This document shows positions 42,699-52,822 of a DNA stretch of 64,000 nucleotides, piece after piece. The stretch spans positions 1 through 64,000 of the forward strand of contig DASPXV010000197.1 of assembly GCA_035637115.1 (NCBI GenBank), written 5' to 3'. The notes below the pieces were generated by a model. It was given only the letters and a program-made list of their open reading frames with translations. It did not search any database and was not told the DNA's origin. The first letter of the stretch is position 1; the number at the start of each line of letters is the position of its first letter. The DNA comes from JAICSD01 sp035637115 (lineage in GTDB: Bacteria > Acidobacteriota > Vicinamibacteria > Vicinamibacterales > 2-12-FULL-66-21). The position numbers were made by a program, and so were the translations under genes.

Positions 42699-43703
42699 AT
42701 GCGCGTTGGTACGAAGATCGTAATCGTGGGCGTGATCATGTCGGGGAGCGCCGCCGTCGGCGCAGGCCATAACCGCACACACCTGAATCCCATGATCGAG
42801 CTCCACGCGCAGAAGAAGCCGATCTTCGGACTCTACGCACCGAGCAACGCGCGCGGTCGCAATCGAGGAACCGCCGCGCCAGGTACAACCGCGCCGGTCA
42901 CGCCGCCGCCGGCGCCGCCCGTCCTCAAGACACCGGCGGAACTTGCGAAGGACGCGCTCGCGTACGACAAGAGCGACTTCGTCTTCGACGGGACGATGGA
43001 AGGAGGAGTCGATCGCGGCATTCCCGCATTCACCGCGTTCGTAAGTGCGATGGCGGATGAATCCGCTCCGGACGTGCGATGGAAACATCCGCTCTCCGTG
43101 AAGACGCCTGAGATTGCTCCCGATCCCGTAAAAGCGATCGACAACATCAGCCGCCAGTTGAACCTCGGCGTCAGCACGATCGTGTTCGTCGGCGTCGAGA
43201 GCGCGGATGAAGTGAAACAGGGCCTTGCGGCGATGCGCTTCAAGTCAAAGGGAGGCACGCGCCCTGAAGAAGTCGGCAGTGCGCCGAAGTACTGGGGCAT
43301 GTCCGATAACGAATATCGCGACAGGGCGGATGTGTGGCCGCTGAATCCGAACGGCGAGCTCACGAACTGGACGATCGTCGAGAGCAAGGTGGGACTCGCG
43401 CACGTGCGCGAGATCGCCGCGGTGAAGGGGATCAGTGTGCTCTTCCCTGGCGCAGGTACGCTGCGCGGCGTCTTCACCACGACCGATGCCGAGGGGAAGC
43501 GGACGTTTGATGCCGACGGCTGGGAAGCCGCGATCCAGCAGGTGCTCGCCGCGTGCAAGGAGTTCAACGTGCAGTGCGGCTATCCTGCGACGGAGACCGA
43601 CATTGAAACCCGCATGAAGCAGGGTTTCAGCGTCTTCATCATGAACTGGGGCGATCCCGGATTCCGCGCGGTGGACATCGGCCGCAAGGCCGCCGGCGGC
43701 TAG
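42699..43703 (+). CDS. Secreted HpcH/HpaI aldolase-like protein with altered metal site
   Basis: 334 residues, with GGAGG seven bases before ATG 42699. A signal peptide (TKIVIVGVIMSGSAAVGAG) and a Pro/Thr-rich segment (APGTTAPVTPPPAPPVLK) precede a TIM-barrel. NWTIVESKVGLAHVREIAAV is the HpcH/HpaI 'E' metal-ligand region. The later family motif 'GPxDLS', whose Asp is the second ligand, reads LFPGAGTLRG here. Classical family members are cytosolic class II aldolases acting on pyruvate-type substrates; export and the lost Asp suggest a changed role. The frame ends one base before the stop of the convergent permease gene. Confidence 0.78.
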   Translation: MRVGTKIVIVGVIMSGSAAVGAGHNRTHLNPMIELHAQKKPIFGLYAPSNARGRNRGTAAPGTTAPVTPPPAPPVLKTPAELAKDALAYDKSDFVFDGTMEGGVDRGIPAFTAFVSAMADESAPDVRWKHPLSVKTPEIAPDPVKAIDNISRQLNLGVSTIVFVGVESADEVKQGLAAMRFKSKGGTRPEEVGSAPKYWGMSDNEYRDRADVWPLNPNGELTNWTIVESKVGLAHVREIAAVKGISVLFPGAGTLRGVFTTTDAEGKRTFDADGWEAAIQQVLAACKEFNVQCGYPATETDIETRMKQGFSVFIMNWGDPGFRAVDIGRKAAGG

Positions 43704-46130
43704 CTACTCGTGCCGCAAGGCAATCATCGGGTCGACGCGCATCGCGCGGCGCGCGGGCAGCGCACAGGCGATCACGCCCACGATCATCAGCATCGCCGCG
43801 ACGGCAGCGAACGCAATCGGATCGAACGCCGACATCCTCCAGACACTGCGCGCGAGGAGCCGTCCGGCCACGATGCTCCCGACGAGGCCGAGAGCGGTGC
43901 CCGCAAGCAGCAGGCGTGAGCCGCGCCCGATGATCATTCGCGCGATGGCGCTGGCATCGGCGCCAAGCGCCATCCGAATCCCGATTTCCTGCCGTTCCTG
44001 CGCGACGGCGCTGGACATCACGCCATAGACGCCTACGAGGGCGAGCGCGAGTCCTACCGCCGCGAATACCGATAACAGCACCAGGTTGAATTTCGGCGTC
44101 GCGAACTGGGTGTCCCGCAAGATCGCGTCGAGGGTCAGGATCGCCGTCACCGGCTGTCCCTTGTCAACCGCATAAATCTGGCTGACGACCGCGCGGCTTA
44201 CGGCTGCGGGATCTCCGTGGGTACGGACGACGAGCAGGTTCGACATGCCGGCGGCGGTGAACGGAATGTAGATCTCCGGCATGACCGGATCGGTGAGCCC
44301 GGCGTTCAAGGTGTCGTGCACCACGCCCACGATCTGAAATGTCACGTTCGCGGCGGAAAAGGGCGCGTCCTTGAGCCGAGGGAGCCGAACGATCTGGCCA
44401 AGCGGCGAGGCGGTCAACCGGCTGCGCACGAAGCGCTCGTTGACCAGCGCGACCGGCTCAGCGCCGTTGACGTCCCCGTCGGTGAACAGGCGTCCGGCCG
44501 CCAGTCGGATGCCGACGACGTTGGTGTAGTCCGCACTCACGTGATGCACCTGCACGGGATCGGTGTTCGGCGCCTGTCCGGGAATCTCCGCCGCGGTCCA
44601 CATGTTGCCCATCGGATGCAGCCCGCTGTTCACGGCGGCCGCCGCCACGCCCGGCACCGCGTTCACCTTCCGCAGCACCTCCTGAAAGAACGCGATCCGA
44701 TGCGGCGCGTCCGGATACTTCTGAGGCGACAACGGCACACGCATCGTCAGCACGCGATCGGCCGGGACACCGAGAACCACCTGCTGCATCGCCACGAAAG
44801 CGCGCAGCAGCACGCTCGAGCCGGCAAGCAGCACGAGGGAGAGCGCCACTTCGGCGATCACCAGCGTCCGGCGAAGCAACGCCTGCCTCGAGTTTCCCGC
44901 CAGGCTCCGGCCGACCTCGCGCATCGAGCCCGCGAGATCGCGCCTGCTGCTGTGCAACGCCGGCGCGAGGCCGCACACGACACTCGTGAGCGCGGACAGC
45001 GCGAGTGCGAAGAGGAGCACACGCGTGTTGAGCGCGATCTCCGATTCGTCAGGAATCGTGCCGGGAGGCACGAGCGAGAGAATCGCCGGCAGGCCGCCGT
45101 ACGCGAGCAGCGTGCCCAGCACACCGGCGCCGAGCGAGAGGATGAGGCTCTCGGTCAGCAGCTGGCGCACCAGGCGCCCGCGACCCGCACCGAGCGCCGC
45201 GCGCACGGTCATTTCGCGCTGTCGCGCCGCCGCTCTCGACAGCAGGAGATTCGACACGTTCGCGCACGCGATCAGCAGCAGCAGACCGACCGCCGCAAGC
45301 AGCACCCAGATGTCCCCGCTGATCCCGCTTCGAAACGTCTGTTTGAACGGGAGAAGACCGACGCGCCACGCGTCGGGGAACTGTCCCGGCTCCTTCTTCT
45401 TCAGGTCCGCGATGATCGGCCCCAGATCCGCTTCCGCCTTTGCATCCGTTACGCCCGGCTTCAGCCGTCCGAGCAGGTGCACGTTGCGGACCCCTTCAGT
45501 GATCCTTCCGCGCTCGAGCGTGATGGGCAGATACACGTCCGCGCCGCGCCACATGAAACGCTTCGGCATCACGCCGATGACCGTACGCATCGTGTCGTTG
45601 AGCCGAAGCTGGCGGCCGAGCACGTTGGCATCGCCGCCGAACTGGCGCTGCCAGAACCGATAGCCGAGCACGACGACCGGCTCGGCGCCAGGGCGGGCGT
45701 CCGCCGCCGTCGGTGTCCTTCCAATGAGCGGCGGAACGCCCATCACCTCGAAGGTATTGAACGTGCCGTGGTTCCCGCGCAATCGCTGCGGGTCGCCGTC
45801 TCCCGTCCACAGCACGTCGCTGATCGTCGAGGCGATGATTCCATCGAAGATCGTGCTCCGCTCGGCGATTTCGACGAACTGATCGACCGAATATCCGGTC
45901 CGGAAGCCGCGCCGCGCTGCGTTCGACACACGCACGCTCATGAGACGGTCCACGTCCTTGTAGGGAAATGGATCGAGGACGACCGCCTGGAGGACGCTGT
46001 AGATCGCGGTTGTGGCCATGATGCCGAGCGCCAGCGACATGACCGCGACCAGCGTAAATCCCGGACTGTGCAACAGCCCGCGCACGCCGAACTGAACGTC
46101 GCGCCAGAACTGATCGACCCATTGCCGCAT
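43704..46130 (-). CDS. MacB/FtsX-like orphan permease (ADOP type)
   Basis: 808 residues. MRQWVDQFWRDVQFGVRGLL leads into the first helix VAVMSLALGIMATTAIYSVL. MacB-type periplasmic domain with GYRFWQRQFGGDANVLGRQ and ADVYLPITLERG; first FtsX block from ~270 (VGLLLLIACANVSNLLLSRA); second periplasmic domain with VHHVSADYTNVVGIRLAAGR; second FtsX block ending MRVDPMIALRHE. AGGAGG lies six bases upstream of the ATG and overlaps the stop of the permease at 46141-48612, so the two are one transcription unit. Confidence 0.92.
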   Translation of the reverse strand: MRQWVDQFWRDVQFGVRGLLHSPGFTLVAVMSLALGIMATTAIYSVLQAVVLDPFPYKDVDRLMSVRVSNAARRGFRTGYSVDQFVEIAERSTIFDGIIASTISDVLWTGDGDPQRLRGNHGTFNTFEVMGVPPLIGRTPTAADARPGAEPVVVLGYRFWQRQFGGDANVLGRQLRLNDTMRTVIGVMPKRFMWRGADVYLPITLERGRITEGVRNVHLLGRLKPGVTDAKAEADLGPIIADLKKKEPGQFPDAWRVGLLPFKQTFRSGISGDIWVLLAAVGLLLLIACANVSNLLLSRAAARQREMTVRAALGAGRGRLVRQLLTESLILSLGAGVLGTLLAYGGLPAILSLVPPGTIPDESEIALNTRVLLFALALSALTSVVCGLAPALHSSRRDLAGSMREVGRSLAGNSRQALLRRTLVIAEVALSLVLLAGSSVLLRAFVAMQQVVLGVPADRVLTMRVPLSPQKYPDAPHRIAFFQEVLRKVNAVPGVAAAAVNSGLHPMGNMWTAAEIPGQAPNTDPVQVHHVSADYTNVVGIRLAAGRLFTDGDVNGAEPVALVNERFVRSRLTASPLGQIVRLPRLKDAPFSAANVTFQIVGVVHDTLNAGLTDPVMPEIYIPFTAAGMSNLLVVRTHGDPAAVSRAVVSQIYAVDKGQPVTAILTLDAILRDTQFATPKFNLVLLSVFAAVGLALALVGVYGVMSSAVAQERQEIGIRMALGADASAIARMIIGRGSRLLLAGTALGLVGSIVAGRLLARSVWRMSAFDPIAFAAVAAMLMIVGVIACALPARRAMRVDPMIALRHE

Positions 46131-46140
46131 GGTTCGCCTC

Positions 46141-48612
46141 CTATTCGTGCCGCAGTGCCACCATCGGATCCACGCGCATGGCGCGGCGGGCCGGCAGGTA
46201 GCACGCGACGAGCGCGATGATCGAGAGCAGGGCAGTGACGAGGACGAACGTGGCGACGTCGAGCGAGCCCACGAGGAAGAAGAAGCGTGCGAGCGCGCGT
46301 GTCACGCCCGCGGCGATCACGAGGCCCGTAATGATCCCGCCGATGACGAGAATCGCTCCCTGGCGCAGCACGAGCCCGCGCACGATCGCCGGCTCCGCGC
46401 CGAGCGCGATCCGGATGCCCATCTCGCGCGTCCGCTGGCTCGCGCCGTACGACACGACACCATAGACGCCGACCACCGCGAGCAGCAGGCCCAGCACACC
46501 CATGGCGGCGGCCTGCAGCGTGCCGACGCGGAAGAGCAGGAACCCCATTCCCCCTTCCACGACCTGCGTCAACGTCTTTACGTCGGCGACAGGTACTTCC
46601 GGATCCAGCACCTGGATTTCGCGCTGCACCAGCGGTCCCATCAACTCCGGAGGCGCGGAGGAGCGAATGTAGAGCACGCGCATGTAGAAGACGCTTTGAC
46701 GCATCGGAAAGTAGAGGTGCGGCAGCGGATTCTCGAAGACCGCCAGATACTTGCTGTCGCGCGCGACGCCCACGACTTTCCAGAGGCGTCCTTCGAATCG
46801 CGGGATGACGAGCGTGCGGCCGATCGGGTCCTGGCCGGGCCAGATCCGCCGCGCCAGCGTTTCGTTGACGATCACCACGCGCGGCGATGATTCGTCGTCC
46901 TGCAGCGTGAATCCGCGTCCCGCGAGGATCGGAATCCGCATCAAGCCAAAGTAATCCGGCGTGACGGGGTTGCATCCGACATTGGATCGAGGCTCGTCGG
47001 CTGCCGCGATGTCTCCTTCCCGCGCCGCCACGCAGCCGTCGAAGATGTACCCCATCGGCACGCTAAACGCCATGGCGAACGACTCGACGCCCGGCAGCGC
47101 ACGGATACGGCGCTCGAGCTCGTCGTAAAAGTTTTTGGTGCGCGGAAGATCATATCCGACCTGGTGCGGATCGATGCGCATCGTCAGCACGTTCGACGCA
47201 TCGAAGCCCAGGTCCATCACCTGCGCGCGCTGGGTGCTGCGGATGCACAGCCCCGCGACGATGAGGAGCACGAGCGAACCCGCAACCTGGGCGACGACCA
47301 TCGCGCTGCGCAGGCGCTGGCGACCCGCGCCGGACGATCCGTGGCCCCCGTCGTGCAGCAGCGCCGTCACCTGCGCGCGCGATGCACGCGTCGCAGGAAT
47401 GAGTCCCATGAGACCGCCCGTGATGCCGGCGATCGCGGTCGCGTAAAGAAAGACGCGCCAGTCGTAGTGGAAATCGAGATTGAGCGGCAGATCGACAGCG
47501 ACGTCGAGGCTCGCGACGAACAGGGACGTCGCCCACCGTGCGAGCACGAGCCCGGCTGCGGTACCGGCGAACGCGAGCAGCAGGCTCTCGACGAGGAGCA
47601 GGCGGATCAACCGCGCACGGCCGGAGCCGAGCGCCGCGCGCATTGCCATTTCGCGCTGGCGCGCCGTGGCGCGCACGAGCAGCAGGTTCGCGACGTTCAT
47701 GCACGCGATGAGCAGCACGAGACCCGCGAGGCCGAGCATCGAACCCTGGATGAGTGGAAGAATCTCTGACAGGAACCGCATCGGGATCGGCCGCGCCATC
47801 GGTTCGGGCAGCACGCGCGCGGTCACGTTCCTCTCCTGTGGATACTCGTGCTGCAGCCGCTGTGCGATCACGTCAACGGCTCCCTGCGCGGTCCGGACCG
47901 TGACGCCAGGCCGCAACCGCGCGATCATTGTCAGGAACCGGATAGTGCGGTCGGTGAACAGCCGTCCTGACTGCGCGGCGCGGCCCTGAAGCACGGTGAG
48001 CGGCGCGTATCCTTCGATCTCCGCGCCTTGGTACAGGCCATGAAATCCGGGCGGAGCGATGCCGATGATTCGTGCCGGCCGGCCGTCGAGACGAACGACA
48101 CTTCCCACGACGGACGCGTCACCGCCGAACCGGCGCTGCCAGAACTGGTAGCCGAGGACGAGCGCGATGTCGCCGCCGACATGCTCCCCTTCTCCCGGCT
48201 CGAATGCGCGGCCAAGAATGGGCGCGATTTGCAGCCCGCTGAAAAAGTTTCCGGTGACCGCGTGGTAGACGAACTGGGTCGTCTTTCCTCCCGTGGTCAG
48301 GCCGCCTATCCGCGTGTCGAACGCGAAGACGTCTGAGAAAACGCCTGTCTCGGAACGGTAGTCGGTCAGCGCTGGATACGAGAATCGGTATCGGAAGCCG
48401 GTTTCGTCGCCGGGCATTTCGGCGGCCACGACTACGATGCGGTCCGCCTGCGGCACCGGCAGCGGGCGCAGGTAGCCGTTGAGCAGACTGAAGATGCCGG
48501 TATTCGCCCCAATCCCGAGCGCGAGCGTCAGCACCGCGCTTATCGCGAACGCCGGCGCGCGCCGGATCTGCCGCAGCGCGAAGCGCACGTCCTGCGCGAG
48601 CGACCAGAGCAT
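46141..48612 (-). CDS. MacB/FtsX-like orphan permease (ADOP type)
   Basis: 823 residues. MLWSLAQDVRFALRQIRRAP, first helix VLTLALGIGANTGIFSLL, periplasmic domain with GYQFWQRRFGGDASVVGSV, first FtsX block (LAGLVLLIACMNVANLLLVR), second periplasmic domain (NPVTPDYFGLMRIPILAGRG), and C-terminus MRVDPMVALRHE. The tail MRVDPM-ALRHE is shared with the next gene (43704-46130), 10 bp downstream, so the pair may be a tandem duplication. A Cys pair (FDGCVAAREGD ... SNVGCNPVT) in the second periplasmic domain is unusual and could form a disulfide. Confidence 0.92.
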   Translation of the reverse strand: MLWSLAQDVRFALRQIRRAPAFAISAVLTLALGIGANTGIFSLLNGYLRPLPVPQADRIVVVAAEMPGDETGFRYRFSYPALTDYRSETGVFSDVFAFDTRIGGLTTGGKTTQFVYHAVTGNFFSGLQIAPILGRAFEPGEGEHVGGDIALVLGYQFWQRRFGGDASVVGSVVRLDGRPARIIGIAPPGFHGLYQGAEIEGYAPLTVLQGRAAQSGRLFTDRTIRFLTMIARLRPGVTVRTAQGAVDVIAQRLQHEYPQERNVTARVLPEPMARPIPMRFLSEILPLIQGSMLGLAGLVLLIACMNVANLLLVRATARQREMAMRAALGSGRARLIRLLLVESLLLAFAGTAAGLVLARWATSLFVASLDVAVDLPLNLDFHYDWRVFLYATAIAGITGGLMGLIPATRASRAQVTALLHDGGHGSSGAGRQRLRSAMVVAQVAGSLVLLIVAGLCIRSTQRAQVMDLGFDASNVLTMRIDPHQVGYDLPRTKNFYDELERRIRALPGVESFAMAFSVPMGYIFDGCVAAREGDIAAADEPRSNVGCNPVTPDYFGLMRIPILAGRGFTLQDDESSPRVVIVNETLARRIWPGQDPIGRTLVIPRFEGRLWKVVGVARDSKYLAVFENPLPHLYFPMRQSVFYMRVLYIRSSAPPELMGPLVQREIQVLDPEVPVADVKTLTQVVEGGMGFLLFRVGTLQAAAMGVLGLLLAVVGVYGVVSYGASQRTREMGIRIALGAEPAIVRGLVLRQGAILVIGGIITGLVIAAGVTRALARFFFLVGSLDVATFVLVTALLSIIALVACYLPARRAMRVDPMVALRHE

Positions 48613-48703
48613 TTGAGAAGGGTAGCCGATCAGCAGCCGGACGACTGCGCTGTTTCACAGCCGGGAATCTCGTCGACCCGGAGGAACACCACGCGATGAC
48701 CGG

Positions 48704-51127
48704 TCAGTCGCCCCGCAACGCGACGATCGGATGCACGTTCATCGCGCGTCGCGCGGGGAAGTAGCAGCCGATCAGCGCCGCCAGCGACATCGCCGCCACG
48801 ACGGCGCCCAGCGTCACCGGATCGCGCGGCGAGATGCCCCAGATCTGGCTGGCGAGCACGCGCATGACCGCGAGGCTTCCGAGGAGGCCGAGCACCACTC
48901 CCGCGACAACGAGCCGCAGCGTCATGCCCATGACGAGACCGAAAACATCGGCGCGGCGCGCGCCGAGCGCCATGCGGATGCCGATCTCGTGGATCTGGCG
49001 CGAGACCGTGTAGGCGATCACGCTGTAGACCCCGACAGCCACGAGCAAGAGCCCCACGCCCGCGAACACGCTCAGGAGCGTGAGACTGAAGCGCGGCTCC
49101 GCGTACGAGAACTGCTTGAGAAACGCTGTGAGTGAACCGACGTTCGCGAGCGCCACAGTCCGATCGACGGTCCAGATCTCCTTGCGCACGCTGTTGACCA
49201 GCGCCGTTGGTTCGCCTGCCGTCCTGACGAGAATGCCGCGCTGGAACGCTCCCGTCATCGTATAAGGAATCAGCACTTCGGGCACCGGCGGATCCTGAAT
49301 GCCGCTATTCTTCGCATCAGCGATGACACCGACGATGTCGAACAGCGGGTCGGGCACGCGTCCCTCCGGAACGCTCTCGAGAAACGACAGCTTGACGCGC
49401 TGCCCCAGCGGGTCCTCGGCTCCGAAGTACCGCTTCACCAGGGTTTCATTGATCACGGCGACCTTGCGTGCGCCGACAACGTCATCCGCCGACAGCATGC
49501 GGCCCCGAGTGAGCCTCAGGCCCAGAGTTTTTGCGTACCCTTCGCTGACGAGTTGAAAGATGCCTGTCCATTTCTCCGTGTGTGTCTTGCCGGGCACGTC
49601 CAGGTCAGTGCCAATACCTCCGTACGGAGGCAGCGTCGTGGTCTCGGTCGCGGCAACTACGCCTGGCAGCGCGTGGACGCGCTGCAGCAACTGCTGAAAG
49701 AAGCGCTGCTTCTCTGCCGCTGTCTGGTACGTGCCGCGCTGGAACGGCAGCCGCACGACAAGGATGTTGTCGGGATTGAGGCCAAGATCGACGCGCTGCA
49801 ACGCGACGAAGCTGCGCATCAGCAATCCCGCTCCTACGAGCAGCATCAGCGAGAGCGCGATCTCCGTCACGATCAACGCGCCGCGCAGCCGGCCGCCGCG
49901 AAAGCCGGCGCCGACCCCCTTCCCTGAATCCTTGAGCGGCTCGACGATGTTGCGCCGCACCGATTGAGTGGCCGGCACCAGGCCGAAAAGCACCACCGTG
50001 AAGACGGCGAGTCCGAGGCTGAAGGCGAGCACCGGCAGGTTCAGGCGGATGACGACTTCACGTGGAATGAAGCCATCGGGGATCAGCGGCACGATCGCCT
50101 TGATGCCGCCATACGCGAACAGGCAGCCGAATACGACGCCGCCGGCTGCGAGCAGCAGGCTTTCGATCAACAGCTGCCGAATCAGCCGCGAGCGGCTGGC
50201 GCCGAGCGATGCCCGAACCGCCATTTCCCTGGCGCGCGCCGTCGACCGCGCGAGCAGCATGATCGCCACGTTGAAGCAGGCGATCACGAGCAGCAATCCG
50301 ACCGCGGCGGACATCGTGTATAGCGTCTTCCGGAACTGTCCCACGATGCTGTCGACCCAGCTGACGACAATCACATTGAACTGTTTGGGGTAGTTCTGCG
50401 GATTCGCGGCGGCGTACCGATGCGCGATGACGTCGAGATCCGCGGCGGCCTGGGCCAGCGTGACGCCGGGCTTGAGCCGTGCCTGGAACACGAAGAAACG
50501 CTGCTTGACCAGCGGATCGCCGCGATTCAGGGCCACCGGCCTCCAGAGATCCGCCGCGATCTTCGTGAACCGCGCCGGCATCACGCCGACGACCGTCGTC
50601 GGCACACCATTGAGCACCAGCGTGCGCCCGACGATTGTTGGATCTGCGTTGAAATGCTTGACCCACATCTTGTGGGCCATCACGAATACTGGAGGCGCGC
50701 CGGTCGTCGCGTCAGCCGGCGTAAGCGTGCGCCCCAGCTGGGCCGCCACACCAAGGAACTGAAACGTGTTCGGCGTCACGGCGCCGCCAGTCAGCTGTTC
50801 CGTCCCCTCGGCCGTCGTCATCAGGACGTCTTCCCCCGTTCCCCCGATCACGTCTTCGAAGACGTGGTTCTGTTCGACGTAGTCCAGAAACTCCGGGGTC
50901 TGCAGCGCGGTTCGGCCGAACGGTTGTGGATTCGTGGCGTCATGAATCCTGATCGCCGCGACCCGGTCCGCATCCTTGTACGGGAAGGGATCGAGCAGCA
51001 CGTTCTGGATGACGCTGAAAATCGTCGTCGCCGCGCCGATGCCGAGCGCCAGCGTCAGCACGGCGAGGGTCGTGAATGCGGGCTGCTTCAGGATCGCCCG
51101 AAGCCCGTAGCGGAGGTCCTGCCACAT
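48704..51127 (-). CDS. MacB/FtsX-like orphan permease (ADOP type)
   Basis: 807 residues. MWQDLRYGLRAILKQPAF, helix LAVLTLALGIGAATTIFSVI, periplasmic domain (AHKMWVKHFNADPTIVGRT), first FtsX block (VGLLLVIACFNVAIMLLARS), second periplasmic domain (FQLVSEGYAKTLGLRLTRGR) and C-terminus MNVHPIVALRGD. It differs from its neighbours in the ending and in having no paired partner; 91 bp without a recognised feature separate it from the gene at 46141-48612. Its ATG lies 42 bp from the divergent glnS start, so the promoters are back to back. Confidence 0.92.
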   Translation of the reverse strand: MWQDLRYGLRAILKQPAFTTLAVLTLALGIGAATTIFSVIQNVLLDPFPYKDADRVAAIRIHDATNPQPFGRTALQTPEFLDYVEQNHVFEDVIGGTGEDVLMTTAEGTEQLTGGAVTPNTFQFLGVAAQLGRTLTPADATTGAPPVFVMAHKMWVKHFNADPTIVGRTLVLNGVPTTVVGVMPARFTKIAADLWRPVALNRGDPLVKQRFFVFQARLKPGVTLAQAAADLDVIAHRYAAANPQNYPKQFNVIVVSWVDSIVGQFRKTLYTMSAAVGLLLVIACFNVAIMLLARSTARAREMAVRASLGASRSRLIRQLLIESLLLAAGGVVFGCLFAYGGIKAIVPLIPDGFIPREVVIRLNLPVLAFSLGLAVFTVVLFGLVPATQSVRRNIVEPLKDSGKGVGAGFRGGRLRGALIVTEIALSLMLLVGAGLLMRSFVALQRVDLGLNPDNILVVRLPFQRGTYQTAAEKQRFFQQLLQRVHALPGVVAATETTTLPPYGGIGTDLDVPGKTHTEKWTGIFQLVSEGYAKTLGLRLTRGRMLSADDVVGARKVAVINETLVKRYFGAEDPLGQRVKLSFLESVPEGRVPDPLFDIVGVIADAKNSGIQDPPVPEVLIPYTMTGAFQRGILVRTAGEPTALVNSVRKEIWTVDRTVALANVGSLTAFLKQFSYAEPRFSLTLLSVFAGVGLLLVAVGVYSVIAYTVSRQIHEIGIRMALGARRADVFGLVMGMTLRLVVAGVVLGLLGSLAVMRVLASQIWGISPRDPVTLGAVVAAMSLAALIGCYFPARRAMNVHPIVALRGD

Positions 51128-51157
51128 CTGTCACCCGATCCTTACGCGCTCGGGCGT

Positions 51158-51163
51158 TATAAT
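51158..51163 (+). promoter_or_regulatory. Candidate -10 element of glnS (leaderless start)
   Basis: A consensus TATAAT ends 6 bp before TTG 51170. The expected transcription start falls on the start codon itself; no Shine-Dalgarno is seen between them. A good -35 is not obvious. Together with the similar layout before 25023, 40740 and 55995 this supports leaderless initiation. Confidence 0.45.
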
Positions 51164-51169
51164 CAAGAG

Positions 51170-52822
51170 TTGCTCGACTTCATTCGTACCATCATCGCCG
51201 AGGACCTGGCGGCCGGCCGCAACGCCGGCCGGGTGGCCACGCGTTTTCCGCCGGAGCCGAACGGGTACCTCCACATCGGACACGCCAAGTCGATCTGCCT
51301 GAACTTCGGAGTGGCGCGCGACTACGGCGGTACGTGCAACCTGCGTTTCGACGACACGAACCCGACGAAGGAAGACGTCGAGTACGTCGAGTCCATCGAG
51401 GAGGATGTCCGCTGGCTTGGCTTCGACTGGAGCAGCCTGCACTTCGCCTCCGATTATTTCGAACAGCTGTACGAATATGCCGTCTACCTGATCCGTGAGG
51501 GCAAGGCCTACGTCGACAGCCAGAGTGCCGATGAAATCCGCCGCAACCGCGGGACGCTGACCGAACCGGGCACGGACAGCCCGTTTCGGAACCGGACGCC
51601 GGCGGAGAATCTCGATCTATTTACGCGGATGCGCGCGGGGGAGTTCGCCGACGGCGAGCACGTGCTGCGCGCGCGCATCGACATGGCGTCGCCGAACATC
51701 AACATGCGCGACCCGGTCCTCTACCGGATAAGGCGGGCGCACCACCATCGCACGGGCGATGCGTGGTGCATCTATCCGATGTACGACTTCGCGCATCCGC
51801 CATCCGACGCGCTGGAAGAGATCACACACTCACTCTGCACGCTCGAGTTCGAGGATCATCGGCCGCTGTACGACTGGCTGGTGGACAGCCTGCCGGTGCC
51901 GGCAAAGCCGCGGCAGATTGAGTTCGCGCGGCTGAACCTGACCTACACCGTCATGAGCAAGCGCAGGCTGCTCGAGATCGTGCAGGAAGGGCACGTGTCG
52001 GGGTGGGACGATCCCCGCATGCCCACGATCGTGGCCATGCGCCGCCGCGGCTACACACCCGATGCGATCCGCGCGTTCTGCGATCGCATCGGCGTCGCGA
52101 AGCGCGAGAACCTCGTGGACGTCGCGCTCCTGGAGCACGCGGTCCGCGAGGATTTGAACAAACGTGCGCCGCGCGTCATGGGCGTGCTGCGTCCGCTGAA
52201 AGTCGTCCTCGAGAATTACCCGGAAGGGCAGACGGAATACCTCGACGTCGTGAACAACCCGGAAGATGCCGAGGCGGGTACGCGGCAGGTCCCGTTCTCG
52301 CGCGAGCTTTACATCGAACGCGACGACTTCCGGGAGGATCCGCCGAAGAAATTCTTCCGGCTCGCGCCCGGGCGCGAAGTGCGGCTGCGCTGCGGCTATT
52401 TCATTACCTGCCAGCGCGTGGTGAAGGACGCAACCGGCGAGGTCACCGAGCTGCGGTGCACGTACGATCCCGCCACGCGCGGAGGGGACGCGCCGGACGG
52501 CCGCAAAGTGAAGGCCACCCTGCACTGGGTGTCAGCCGTGCACGCCGTCGATGCCGAAGTGCGGCTGTACGATCGGCTGTTCAGCGTCGAAGAGCCCGGG
52601 AAGGTCGAAGATTACCGGACGGTGCTCAACCCGGCGTCGCTGGTGCTCGTCACCGACGCGAAGGTCGAGCCCTCGGCCGCCACGGCGCCCGCGGGATCGC
52701 GGTTCCAGTTCGAGCGCATCGGCTATTTCTGCGTGGATCCGGACACGACACCGCAGCGGCCGGTCTTCAATCGGACGGTGTCGCTCAAGGACACCTGGGC
52801 GAAGATCGAAGGGAAGTCCTAA
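51170..52822 (+). CDS. glnS: Glutaminyl-tRNA synthetase
   Basis: 550 residues from TTG 51170; no ATG or GTG gives a better N-terminus, and the protein then starts LLDFIRTIIAEDLAAGRN, as GlnRS proteins do. The class I motifs are HIGH in PNGYLHIGHAKSICLNFG and a KMSKS equivalent in YTVMSKRRLLEIV. Glutamine/ATP-site blocks RFDDTNPTKEDVEYVESI, YPMYDFAHPPSDALEEITHS and LCTLEFEDHRPLYDWL are complete. The C-terminal anticodon-binding barrels are present (PFSRELYIERDDF, FFRLAPGREVRLRCGYF). It charges tRNA-Gln; the tRNA-Gln(CTG) gene is at 1364. Length matches E. coli GlnRS (~554). The 3' end overlaps the convergent HAD gene by 4 bp. Confidence 0.95.
   Translation: MLDFIRTIIAEDLAAGRNAGRVATRFPPEPNGYLHIGHAKSICLNFGVARDYGGTCNLRFDDTNPTKEDVEYVESIEEDVRWLGFDWSSLHFASDYFEQLYEYAVYLIREGKAYVDSQSADEIRRNRGTLTEPGTDSPFRNRTPAENLDLFTRMRAGEFADGEHVLRARIDMASPNINMRDPVLYRIRRAHHHRTGDAWCIYPMYDFAHPPSDALEEITHSLCTLEFEDHRPLYDWLVDSLPVPAKPRQIEFARLNLTYTVMSKRRLLEIVQEGHVSGWDDPRMPTIVAMRRRGYTPDAIRAFCDRIGVAKRENLVDVALLEHAVREDLNKRAPRVMGVLRPLKVVLENYPEGQTEYLDVVNNPEDAEAGTRQVPFSRELYIERDDFREDPPKKFFRLAPGREVRLRCGYFITCQRVVKDATGEVTELRCTYDPATRGGDAPDGRKVKATLHWVSAVHAVDAEVRLYDRLFSVEEPGKVEDYRTVLNPASLVLVTDAKVEPSAATAPAGSRFQFERIGYFCVDPDTTPQRPVFNRTVSLKDTWAKIEGKS

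Noticed and set aside
44217..46220. A 667-codon plus-strand open frame opposite the permease genes
   Set aside because: It is exactly antisense to a well-supported permease, is extremely Arg/His/Gln-rich and has no recognisable motif; long antisense frames are expected at this GC content.
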